Source: an uncultured Blautia sp. (GTDB taxonomy: Bacteria; Bacillota; Clostridia; Lachnospirales; Lachnospiraceae). From it: a stretch of 64,000 bases of DNA. Both the position numbers and the translations under genes were made by a program. Shown here piece by piece: positions 1 through 6,931 of this stretch; within the stretch, counting starts at the first letter, position 1, and the number at the start of each line of letters is the position of its first letter. The notes below the pieces were generated by a model. It did no database searches. It saw only the letters and a program-made list of their open reading frames with translations, and was not told the DNA's origin. The stretch spans positions 1 to 64,000 of the forward strand of contig URXG01000001.1 of NCBI GenBank assembly GCA_900551715.1. The letters run 5' to 3'.

Positions 1-2
1 TC

Positions 3-818
3 TTAATATCCAAGATCATCCACCTCCAGATATTTCTGGGGATCATCCAGATATTCTCCAATAATTTTCAGGGAGGTGCCATCCTCACGCATCTCTTTCA
101 GAGTCTGGTCCATCTGCTCACAGATTCCTCTGTCATCATCTTTTGCAAAAGCAACACCTATTCCGGTGAGCATCAGAGGTTCTTCCAGAATACGGAAATT
201 TGCATCATAATCTTTCATATACTGGACAATAGATTCTTCATGTGCAGCAACTGCATCCACATACCCTTTTCCTAGAAAAGTATAGATCAGTTCCCTGTGC
301 CCAAGACTGATCAGATTTTCCAGTTTTGGAATTTTCTCATCTGTCCTGTCCAGAAAGATGCCTTCCGGTTTGGTTGTGGACTGGACGGCAAGATTCTTTC
401 CTTCCAGGTCGCTCAGCTTATAAATATCACTGCTCTCGTTTACGGCTACCACCTGACGGCTTGCTATGTATGGTCCTGCCCATCGGTAATCCTCAAGGCG
501 TCCTTCCATGGAAAAACAGCCCATGATACAGTCAATCTCTCTGTTCTCTACCAGTTCTTTTTTCTCCTCCCAGTCAATCTGGACGATATCCACCTCATAT
601 CCCATTCTTTTGAAAGCTTCTGTGGCCAGTTCTACATCTATACCCGTCGGTACACCATCTTCATTCAGATAATTATATGGTGGATAGTTGTCGCTGCCGA
701 GGGTGATAATGGGCTTTTCTGTTTCTTTTTTACTGCTGTCTGTATTTTTACACCCTGTCAGGATGACCGCAAAAATTCCCACAAGCAGAATGCCTGCAAT
801 CACTCTTTTTCCTTTCAT
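3..818 (-). CDS. Solute-binding lipoprotein (SBP family 3), c-di-GMP riboswitch controlled
   Basis: A 271-residue extracellular solute-binding protein of the type that serves polar amino acid ABC transporters. The N-terminus is a lipoprotein signal with lipobox LTGC (Cys about residue 23), so it should be anchored in the outer leaflet of the membrane. The body has family-3 features: a YPPYNY stretch near residue 45, GIDVELATEAFKRMGY, and a later DLEGKNLAVQ segment. The start is supported by a GGAAGA ribosome binding site a few bases upstream. No permease or ATPase lies beside it in the window, so it may be an orphan binding protein or the first gene of an operon running off the edge. Its leader carries a c-di-GMP-I riboswitch and terminator. 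The ligand cannot be read from the sequence. Confidence 0.88.
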   Translation of the reverse strand: MKGKRVIAGILLVGIFAVILTGCKNTDSSKKETEKPIITLGSDNYPPYNYLNEDGVPTGIDVELATEAFKRMGYEVDIVQIDWEEKKELVENREIDCIMGCFSMEGRLEDYRWAGPYIASRQVVAVNESSDIYKLSDLEGKNLAVQSTTKPEGIFLDRTDEKIPKLENLISLGHRELIYTFLGKGYVDAVAAHEESIVQYMKDYDANFRILEEPLMLTGIGVAFAKDDDRGICEQMDQTLKEMREDGTSLKIIGEYLDDPQKYLEVDDLGY

Positions 819-849
819 TTATCTTCCATCCCTGCTGTTTTTTTGATAT

Positions 850-878
850 AAAAAAGCACTGTCTCACAGACAGTGCAT
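850..878 (-). terminator. Intrinsic terminator, expression platform of the first c-di-GMP riboswitch
   Basis: On the minus strand an 8-bp perfect stem (arms 869-876 and 856-863) is followed by six U residues (855-850), directly ahead of the binding-protein start. A competing pairing of 887-895 with 871-878 would destroy both this stem and the closing stem of the aptamer. That is the layout of a transcription-terminating riboswitch. Confidence 0.85.
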
Positions 879-889
879 CTCATTTCATG

Positions 890-956
890 CAACTGGCTGC
901 CATTTTACAGGCCCTGTAGCTTTGCGTCCCAGACTTTCATCTGGTTTGCCAATTTT
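890..956 (-). ncRNA. c-di-GMP-I (GEMM-I) riboswitch aptamer
   Basis: Read on the minus strand, the sequence has the GEMM-I core in order. GGCAAACC leads into a stem with a GAAA tetraloop, then GGGACGCAAAGC, then the P3 arm with AGGGCC and the GGCAGCCAG tetraloop-receptor segment. The closing stem is 948-954 pairing with 891-897 (7 bp, one wobble). This class binds cyclic di-GMP. Alternative pairing with the downstream terminator predicts that ligand binding favours termination (an OFF switch); that polarity is inferred from base pairing only. Confidence 0.92.
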
Positions 957-958
957 TT

Positions 959-987
959 ATTATAACCTTTGTTCAGAAATATTTCAA
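959..987 (-). promoter_or_regulatory. Sigma-A-type promoter of the riboswitch transcript
   Basis: On the minus strand TTGAAA (987-982) and TATAAT (964-959) are separated by 17 bp. The predicted start falls at about 952, so the transcript would begin right at the first strand of the aptamer. Confidence 0.8.
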
Positions 988-1010
988 TCTGTTTACCATG
1001 TCATTTTATT

Positions 1011-1037
1011 GTTACTGTTCACTCCGTTCACAGTAAC
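1011..1037. repeat. Short inverted-repeat element with 8-bp target duplication
   Basis: A 27-bp palindromic unit (GTTACTGT arm, ACAGTAAC arm) lies between the MATE stop codon and the riboswitch promoter. It is flanked on both sides by the identical 8-mer ATTTTATT (1003-1010 and 1038-1045), as expected for a target-site duplication. It belongs to the same dispersed family as the copies near 28.5, 42.8, 44.5, 52.1, 56.5 and 57.7 kb. Confidence 0.7.
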
Positions 1038-1040
1038 ATT

Positions 1041-2414
1041 TTATTTTCTCCCTGTGATCCACAGGAAAGTACATGTAAAGATAATTCCCTTTATAATAGA
1101 AGTGACAGAAAGCGCCCACCAGATTCCACTGAGCCCCATCAGATCTCCAAGAATGATCGCCAGGGGAATCCTGGCACTGGTAAATGTAATACTGATGATA
1201 CTGCAGAGCCTGGTCCTGCCAAGTCCGGACAATGCCCCAACTGTAGTCAGTTCCACACACATAAATGCTTCACTGAATCCAATGATCACCAGATATCCTA
1301 CTGCTGTGGCGATAGCTTTTGGTTCGTGGAAAAATATCTCCGCAATGGGTCCGGGAAACAGAACGAAGGCGGCTGTGATCAGTAATCCCCAGATGCCTAC
1401 TGTCCACAAAGATGCCCTGTATCCTTTTCGCACACGATCCATTTCTCCTGCACCATAATTCTGTGCAATAAAAGCATTCAGTGCAGCACCAAAACCATCT
1501 GCTGTATTCCAGGAAATAGACTCTATCTGACCTCCCACTCTCTGTGTCGCCACAGCTTCTGCACCAAATCCGGATACCATGCGCGTCAACACCATAGAAA
1601 TCGCACAATATGCCATACCCTGAATGGCTGTGGGAATTCCGATTTTGCAGATTCCCTTCAGATATTCCTGAGGGATTCCGGCAAAAATCTTAATACCTTT
1701 CAGCACATTTTCTTTTTTCTGTATGAATATCCCAAGAACCATGATGCTCATAACGATAGCCTGTGCAGTGACAGTAGCAATGGCTGCACCAACTACCCCC
1801 AGCTTCGGAAAGGGTCCCGGTCCCAGGATCAGTACCGGATCCAGGATCATGTTGGTGCCAAGACCTACCAGGTTTGCCAGAAAAGGAGTTCTGGAATCTC
1901 CCTGTGCTGTATAAAGTCCTGTCAGGGTCAATGTAAGAAACGAAAATACGATCAACCCACAGGCAATCTGGGTATAAGATACTGCTGCCTGATATGATTC
2001 CGCATCCTGCAGTTGAAAAAATCCTACCATCTGCCTGGCAAAAATAAGACATACTGCTGCATAAAGCAATCCCATAATTGCCGATAACTGTACAGCTGCC
2101 TGTGCAAACTGATGGGCTTTTTGTTTTTCGCTCCGTCCAATGCACTGGGCAACCTGTACCTGTCCTCCCATTCTTGCCATGGCTGCCAGCCCCTGGGAAA
2201 GCCAGGTAAACATGCCTCCTACTCCAACGCCGGCGACTGCTTTCGAGCCAAGAAGACCGATCCATGCCATATCTGTAATGTTATAAAGAGTCCCAAGAAA
2301 CGAAGATGCCATAATGGGGATGGCAAGCTTTGTCAATGTCTTCAAAATGGGACCTTTTGTTAAATTTCCTTCCAATATTGTTTCCTCATCCTGTAAAAAT
2401 TCGACATATTTCAT
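1041..2414 (-). CDS. MATE family efflux transporter
   Basis: A 457-residue integral membrane protein of the MatE/multi-antimicrobial extrusion family, which exports drugs or metabolites by cation antiport. Length fits the family (about 450), and about twelve hydrophobic segments are visible. Two homologous halves each begin with a motif of the type ITDMAWIGLLG (near residue 47) and a matching stretch near residue 260-300. Conserved MARMGGQVQVAQCIG and a glycine/proline-rich DPVLILGPGP segment after the sixth helix support the call. The substrate is unknown. The gene stands alone; a palindromic repeat lies beyond each end (1011-1037 and 2423-2449). Confidence 0.9.
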   Translation of the reverse strand: MKYVEFLQDEETILEGNLTKGPILKTLTKLAIPIMASSFLGTLYNITDMAWIGLLGSKAVAGVGVGGMFTWLSQGLAAMARMGGQVQVAQCIGRSEKQKAHQFAQAAVQLSAIMGLLYAAVCLIFARQMVGFFQLQDAESYQAAVSYTQIACGLIVFSFLTLTLTGLYTAQGDSRTPFLANLVGLGTNMILDPVLILGPGPFPKLGVVGAAIATVTAQAIVMSIMVLGIFIQKKENVLKGIKIFAGIPQEYLKGICKIGIPTAIQGMAYCAISMVLTRMVSGFGAEAVATQRVGGQIESISWNTADGFGAALNAFIAQNYGAGEMDRVRKGYRASLWTVGIWGLLITAAFVLFPGPIAEIFFHEPKAIATAVGYLVIIGFSEAFMCVELTTVGALSGLGRTRLCSIISITFTSARIPLAIILGDLMGLSGIWWALSVTSIIKGIIFTCTFLWITGRK

Positions 2415-2422
2415 GTCCTGTT

Positions 2423-2449
2423 GTAACTATGATAGTGCTGAACAGTTAC
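2423..2449. repeat. Copy of the dispersed inverted-repeat family
   Basis: GTAACTAT at one end and CTGAACAGTTAC at the other match the termini of the 143-bp element near 56.5 kb, in reverse orientation and with the interior missing. A flanking duplication is not clear here: only a 6-bp CCTGTT match, offset by one base. It sits just upstream of the MATE start codon. Confidence 0.5.
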
Positions 2450-2528
2450 CTGTTACCATTATAACAGATACTGCTACCAATACGGAAGTATCTTATAAAC
2501 TTTTATCAGGAATCCCCCACATAAAGGG

Positions 2529-2557
2529 TTTACACTTCTTTGAAATACCGTTAAAAT
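2529..2557 (+). promoter_or_regulatory. Promoter of the YbaK-like/YitT gene pair
   Basis: TTTACA (2529-2534) and TAAAAT (2552-2557) are 17 bp apart on the plus strand. The -35 box is part of a sequence (TTTACACTT... then GAATACC/GAAATACC) that is repeated 38 bp downstream from 2567, so an operator overlapping the promoter is possible. Confidence 0.55.
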
Positions 2558-2623
2558 GATTAAGGATTTACACTTTTTACTGGAATACCAATTACAAATA
2601 TAAACTACAAGGAGCTTTTGAAA

Positions 2624-3178
2624 ATGGAATTAGTAAAAGGAAGACCATCTGACACTGCCGACAGATTGGAAAAAGAAATCCGGGTTTATGATCTCCTGGA
2701 TAAACTGAATGTATCTTATGAAAGAGTTGACCATGAGGCAGCCATGACTATGGAAGCCTGCGAGGAAATTGACCGCACCCTTGGTGATGATACCTCTATC
2801 TGCAAGAATCTGTTTCTCTGCAACCGCCAGGAAACCAGTTTTTATCTGCTCCTGATGCCCGGGGACAAACCTTTCAAAACCAAGGATCTGTCCTCTCAGA
2901 TCAACTCTGCCCGGTTATCTTTCGCCAAGCCGGAATACATGGAAAAATACCTGGATATTACTCCAGGCTCTGTCAGTGTGATGGGACTGATGAACGATTC
3001 AGAAAAGAAGATCCAGCTGCTGATCGACAAAGACGTACTGAACCATCCTTATTTTGGCTGCCATCCATGTATCAATACCTCCAGCCTAAAATTCACCACC
3101 AGTGATCTGATGGACAAAATTATCCCGGCTATGAAGCATGAACCTGTTATCGTGGATCTGCCTGTACCGGAAAAATAA
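2624..3178 (+). CDS. YbaK/ProX-type aminoacyl-tRNA deacylase
   Basis: A 184-residue protein of the YbaK/prolyl-tRNA synthetase-associated domain family, which hydrolyses mischarged tRNA in trans. The ProX-like arrangement is visible: YERVDHEAAMTMEAC near residue 32, KNLFLCNRQ near residue 60, a DKPFKTKDLSSQ segment carrying the conserved lysine, and GSVSVMGLMND before the C-terminal helix. The ATG at 2624 is chosen because AAGGAG lies nine to ten bases upstream; an in-frame TTG at 2618 would be too close to it. It is followed after 22 bp by the YitT gene and probably cotranscribed with it. The tRNA substrate (Ala-tRNA-Pro in characterised ProX proteins) is inferred from the family. Confidence 0.85.
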   Translation: MELVKGRPSDTADRLEKEIRVYDLLDKLNVSYERVDHEAAMTMEACEEIDRTLGDDTSICKNLFLCNRQETSFYLLLMPGDKPFKTKDLSSQINSARLSFAKPEYMEKYLDITPGSVSVMGLMNDSEKKIQLLIDKDVLNHPYFGCHPCINTSSLKFTTSDLMDKIIPAMKHEPVIVDLPVPEK

Positions 3179-3200
3179 CTTTCATACGGAGAATGATTCA

Positions 3201-4055
3201 ATGAAAAAACAACTGAATTATACAAAAATCCTGCTGGAAATGCTGATCCTTACAGTAGCTGTAGCCATTATCGCTGCTGCTGTTTATTTTTTCCTGGTAC
3301 CAAGCCATACTTCTGTCAGCAGTATTTCCGGTCTTGGAATCGTCTTATCCAACTTTGTACCACTGCCTCTGTCTGCCATCACCATGATCCTGAATGTAGT
3401 TCTTCTGATCATCGGCTTCCTTACCTGTGGAAGGGAATTCGGGGTAAAAACCGTCTACACCAGTATCATGCTTCCTGTTTTTCTGGGGCTTTTTGAAAAA
3501 GTTTTCCCGGATTTTGGCTCTATGACCAACAGTCAGGAACTGGATGTTCTCTGCTATATCCTGGTGGTCAGCGTTGGACTGAGCATTCTTTTTAACAGAA
3601 ATGCTTCCTCCGGGGGACTGGACATTGTAGCAAAGATCATGAACAAATATCTGCATATGGAACTTGGCAAAGCCATGTCTCTTTCCGGTATGTGCGTAGC
3701 TCTGTCTGCCGCACTTGTTTACGATAAGAAAACCGTAGTCTTAAGTATCCTGGGAACTTATTTCAACGGCATCGTTCTGGACCATTTTATTTTTGACCAC
3801 AACATCAAGCGCCGGGTATGTATCATCACCCGGAAAGAAAAAGAACTCCGGGAGTTTATTATTCACGAACTCCACAGCGGTGCCACGATCTATGAAGCAT
3901 ACGGTGCCTACAATATGGAGAAACGCAATGAGATCATTACCATTGTAGACAAAACCGAATATCAGAAATTGATGAATTTCATTAACAAACTGGACCCCAA
4001 AGCTTTCATTACCGTTTATAATGTTTCCAATATGAAATACCAGCCCAAAGTATAA
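3201..4055 (+). CDS. YitT family membrane protein (DUF161/DUF2179)
   Basis: A 284-residue membrane protein with five to six hydrophobic helices in the first two thirds and a soluble C-terminal DUF2179 domain. The family signature NRNASSGGLDIVAKI appears in the middle, and the tail contains the HSGATIYEAYGAY motif typical of the C-terminal domain. The molecular function of YitT proteins is not established. The start at 3201 (MKKQLNY) is preferred because CGGAGA lies nine bases upstream; a longer frame reads back into the preceding gene without a better site. It ends at a bidirectional terminator shared with the convergent SNF transporter. Confidence 0.88.
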   Translation: MKKQLNYTKILLEMLILTVAVAIIAAAVYFFLVPSHTSVSSISGLGIVLSNFVPLPLSAITMILNVVLLIIGFLTCGREFGVKTVYTSIMLPVFLGLFEKVFPDFGSMTNSQELDVLCYILVVSVGLSILFNRNASSGGLDIVAKIMNKYLHMELGKAMSLSGMCVALSAALVYDKKTVVLSILGTYFNGIVLDHFIFDHNIKRRVCIITRKEKELREFIIHELHSGATIYEAYGAYNMEKRNEIITIVDKTEYQKLMNFINKLDPKAFITVYNVSNMKYQPKV

Positions 4056-4061
4056 GATTAT

Positions 4062-4104
4062 AAAAACCGCAGCACCTACCATTCGGAAAGTACTGCGGTT
4101 TTAT
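4062..4104. terminator. Bidirectional intrinsic terminator
   Basis: A 10-bp perfect stem (AAAACCGCAG at 4063-4072, CTGCGGTTTT at 4093-4102) with A/T tracts on both sides separates the convergent YitT and SNF transporter genes. Confidence 0.85.
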
Positions 4105-4105
4105 T

Positions 4106-5479
4106 TTACATGGAAATCCAGCCAAAAGCATTTGCTACTGAGCTGAAGAGTATGATCGCTGCAAAAATCGGGCAGAGATAATTTATCATAAAGTTAAAAA
4201 TATTTTTTCTGCGGAAATTACCGCCTTCCTGCGTAACTTCCTCTTCGATCTTCTGAACTCCAATGACTCTGGATACCAGAAGGCAGGTAGCGATAGCCGC
4301 AATCGGCATCATCACAGAGTTGGTCAGGAAATCAAAGAAATCCAGGAACTGCATTCCAATGATCTTCACGAAAGCCAGCGGTCCATATCCCAGAGAAGAC
4401 AGGCTTCCCAGAATGATCATAATGATACCCACAATTACAGTAGCTTTCTTACGGCTCCATTTCATTTCATCCTGGAAAGTGGAAACTGCACTTTCTGTCA
4501 GGGCGATGGAACTGGTCAGTGCTGCACAGAGCACCAGCAGGAAGAACATGATTCCTACAAAAGTTCCCATTCCCATACTTGCAAATACTTTCGGAATGGT
4601 AATAAACATCAGTGACGGTCCTGCCTGAAGAGTATCCGGATCACCACCGGAAAATGCAAAGACAGCCGGAATGATCATCAGACCTGCCATCATGGCAATC
4701 GCTGTATCAAAAATCTCAACATTTGTAGTAGAACCTTCAATAGAAACATCTTTTTTCATATAGGAACCGAAGGTAACCAGAATTCCCATAGCAATAGACA
4801 GCGAATAAAACATCTGTCCCATGGCAGCTACTACTGTCATCCAGGAAAAATTAGCAGGATTGGGCACAAGGAAATATTTTACACCTTCCATAGCTCCCGG
4901 TCTTGTTACTGAATAAACTACGATGACCACTGACAAAACTACCAGAACCGGCATCATAAACTTTGACACACGCTCTACACCATTCTGTACACCTGCATAA
5001 ATGATCAGTAACGTAATCAGTGAGAAAGCAATAAAACAGACTTCTGTAGATACTCCACCGGAAATAAATTCAGAAAAATATCCATCTGTTGCAAGTCCTG
5101 CACTGTTCCCCTTAATATATTCCACCAGGTACTTGATTACCCAGCCGCCGATTACAGAATAATAAGGCACGATCAGTACCGGAATTATGGCATTGATCCA
5201 GCCACCGAAAGACAGCCATCCGGATTTGCCAAATTTACCAAAAGCACCTACCGGGCTTTTTTTTGTCATTCGTCCCAGTGCAGTCTCTGCCATGATCATG
5301 GTATAACCAAAGGTCATAGCCAGGATGATATAAATCAGTAAAAAAATGCCGCCGCCATACTTCGCTGCAAGATACGGAAATCTCCATATATTTCCAAGTC
5401 CAACAGAAGCACCGGCTGCAGACAGCACGAATCCCAGTTTACCTGAGAACGTACTTCTCTCATGTTTGTGTTTTTCCAT
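4106..5479 (-). CDS. Sodium-dependent neurotransmitter:sodium symporter (SNF) family transporter
   Basis: A 457-residue Na+-coupled amino acid or amine transporter of the LeuT/SNF fold. The first helix carries the hallmark GASVGLGNIWRFPYLAAKYG, where sodium and substrate bind in characterised relatives. About eleven to twelve hydrophobic segments follow, including FYSLSIAMGILVTFGSY near the unwound sixth helix. The ATG at 5479 (MEKHKHERS) is chosen because GGGGAAAG lies upstream; a frame extension of 21 residues has no ribosome binding site. The gene is monocistronic. The substrate cannot be told from the sequence. Confidence 0.92.
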   Translation of the reverse strand: MEKHKHERSTFSGKLGFVLSAAGASVGLGNIWRFPYLAAKYGGGIFLLIYIILAMTFGYTMIMAETALGRMTKKSPVGAFGKFGKSGWLSFGGWINAIIPVLIVPYYSVIGGWVIKYLVEYIKGNSAGLATDGYFSEFISGGVSTEVCFIAFSLITLLIIYAGVQNGVERVSKFMMPVLVVLSVVIVVYSVTRPGAMEGVKYFLVPNPANFSWMTVVAAMGQMFYSLSIAMGILVTFGSYMKKDVSIEGSTTNVEIFDTAIAMMAGLMIIPAVFAFSGGDPDTLQAGPSLMFITIPKVFASMGMGTFVGIMFFLLVLCAALTSSIALTESAVSTFQDEMKWSRKKATVIVGIIMIILGSLSSLGYGPLAFVKIIGMQFLDFFDFLTNSVMMPIAAIATCLLVSRVIGVQKIEEEVTQEGGNFRRKNIFNFMINYLCPIFAAIILFSSVANAFGWISM

Positions 5480-5630
5480 AAATTTTCTTTCCCCTATCCA
5501 TAGTTTCTTTGTAAGCAGACAGCAGGATTCTGTTTCCGCCATCTGTCATACCCTTGCGAACTATTGTCTGTAAACAGTTTGCACTCTTCTGATAATACCA
5601 TGGATTTTCCTTCCAGGCAAACAATATATT

Positions 5631-5663
5631 AAAAAAAACACAGGCTGAACAAACAACCTGCGT
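5631..5663 (-). terminator. Intrinsic terminator downstream of the DUF362 gene
   Basis: On the minus strand ACGCAGG (5663-5657) pairs with CCTGTGT (5644-5638, one wobble), followed by a run of eight Us. Confidence 0.75.
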
Positions 5664-5676
5664 CTTTTTGCGTATT

Positions 5677-6801
5677 TTATTTCACTCTCTTCAGTTCATA
5701 CTGTCTGGTGCCCAGGCCAATCTTTTCTGCCTGATCCAGAGTTGCCTTCCACTCAACATTCGGGTTGGAATCTTTGAAGTGGTCGTGGTGGCAGTGCCAT
5801 CCTGGTTCTGCCAGATGTTCTCCAAGCTGGCTGTCGGGCATAGGTGTAGCTTTCAGGCAGGCATCTGCACATGCCTGATCCAGTGCAACCGGGTCAAAAC
5901 TTGCAAACATTCCGATATCCGGAAGAATTGCTGCGTCATTTTCTCCATGGCAGTCACAGTTAGGGCTGATATCCTGTACCAGAGATACATGGAAACATGG
6001 ACGTCCATGACAGACAGCCTGTGCATATTCTGCCATTTTACGATCCAGAAGCTCATTGGCACTGTTGTTGGGATTGTAGATAGCGTCAAAACCACAGGCA
6101 CCGATACAACGTCCGCAGCCTTTACATTTATCATAATCTATGACTGCTTTTTTGTTTACATAAGTAAAGGCATCACTGCCGCATTCTTTTGCACAACGCT
6201 GGCATCCACGACAAAGCTCTTCGTTTACTGCCGGCTTGCCACTTGCATGCTGCTGCATTTTGCCTGCACGACTGCCGCAGCCCATACCGATATTCTTAAG
6301 TGCTCCTCCAAATCCGGTAGTTTCATGACCTTTGAAATGCGTCAGACTGATAAAAATGTCTGCATCCATGATCGCATGACCGATGAGGGCTGTCTTACAG
6401 TATTCACCGTTTACTACCGGCACTTCCACCTCGTCTGTTCCACGAAGTCCGTCACCAATGATCACATGACAGCCTGTGGTGATGGTGTTAAATCCGTTCA
6501 GGGCAGCACAGTCCAGATGATCCAGTGCATTCTTTCTGCTGCCTGGATACAGTGTGTTACAGTCTGTCAGGAAAGGTTTACCACCCTGTTCTCTGCAGAG
6601 ATCTGCCACAACCTTTGCGTAGTTCGGGCGAAGGAAAGCCATATTTCCCAGTTCTCCGAAGTGCATCTTGATGGCAACAAACTTACCTTCCATATCCATA
6701 TCTTTGATGCCTGCTGCAATACAGAGCTTTTTCAGTTTGTCCAGCCGGCTGGTTCCAACCGGACAACGAAAGTCTGTAAAATAAACAGTAGATTTTTCCA
6801 T
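5677..6801 (-). CDS. DUF362 domain protein with two 4Fe-4S clusters
   Basis: A 374-residue cytoplasmic iron-sulfur protein. The DUF362 core covers the first half and the C-terminal part (THFKGHETTGFGGALKN is the conserved central motif). A ferredoxin insert of two four-cysteine motifs, CRGCQRCAKEC and CKGCGRCIGAC, lies near residues 197-236. Such proteins are presumed electron-transfer or redox-enzyme components, but no reaction is established. GGAGGAATC just upstream supports the start. The gene is alone, between an SNF symporter and the pilus operon, and nothing in the context narrows its role. Confidence 0.88.
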   Translation of the reverse strand: MEKSTVYFTDFRCPVGTSRLDKLKKLCIAAGIKDMDMEGKFVAIKMHFGELGNMAFLRPNYAKVVADLCREQGGKPFLTDCNTLYPGSRKNALDHLDCAALNGFNTITTGCHVIIGDGLRGTDEVEVPVVNGEYCKTALIGHAIMDADIFISLTHFKGHETTGFGGALKNIGMGCGSRAGKMQQHASGKPAVNEELCRGCQRCAKECGSDAFTYVNKKAVIDYDKCKGCGRCIGACGFDAIYNPNNSANELLDRKMAEYAQAVCHGRPCFHVSLVQDISPNCDCHGENDAAILPDIGMFASFDPVALDQACADACLKATPMPDSQLGEHLAEPGWHCHHDHFKDSNPNVEWKATLDQAEKIGLGTRQYELKRVK

Positions 6802-6887
6802 TTGTGATTCCTCCTGTTGATTTGTTAAAAATTTTATTAAGAATATTTTACCTGTAAATCAAACCATGCGTCAAGTATCTTCTGACA

Positions 6888-6926
6888 TCAAAAGGACCCC
6901 TGACCTGAATCAGGGATCCTTTTTTA
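6888..6926. terminator. Terminator at the end of the pilus operon
   Basis: AAAGGACCCCTGA and TCAGGGATCCTTTT form a strong hairpin (about 6891-6924) just past the last pilus gene. The U-run is longer when read on the plus strand (six) than on the minus strand (four), so it may serve both directions. Confidence 0.65.
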
Positions 6927-6931
6927 ACTTG

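Noticed and set aside
2415..2457. Target-site duplication around the repeat copy at 2423
   Set aside because: Only an offset 6-bp CCTGTT match is present, not the 8-bp duplication seen at the other copies; chance cannot be excluded.
5668..6807. A 379-codon open frame on the plus strand opposite the DUF362 gene
   Set aside because: Antisense to an unmistakable ferredoxin-type gene with intact cysteine motifs; no start signal or recognisable domain.
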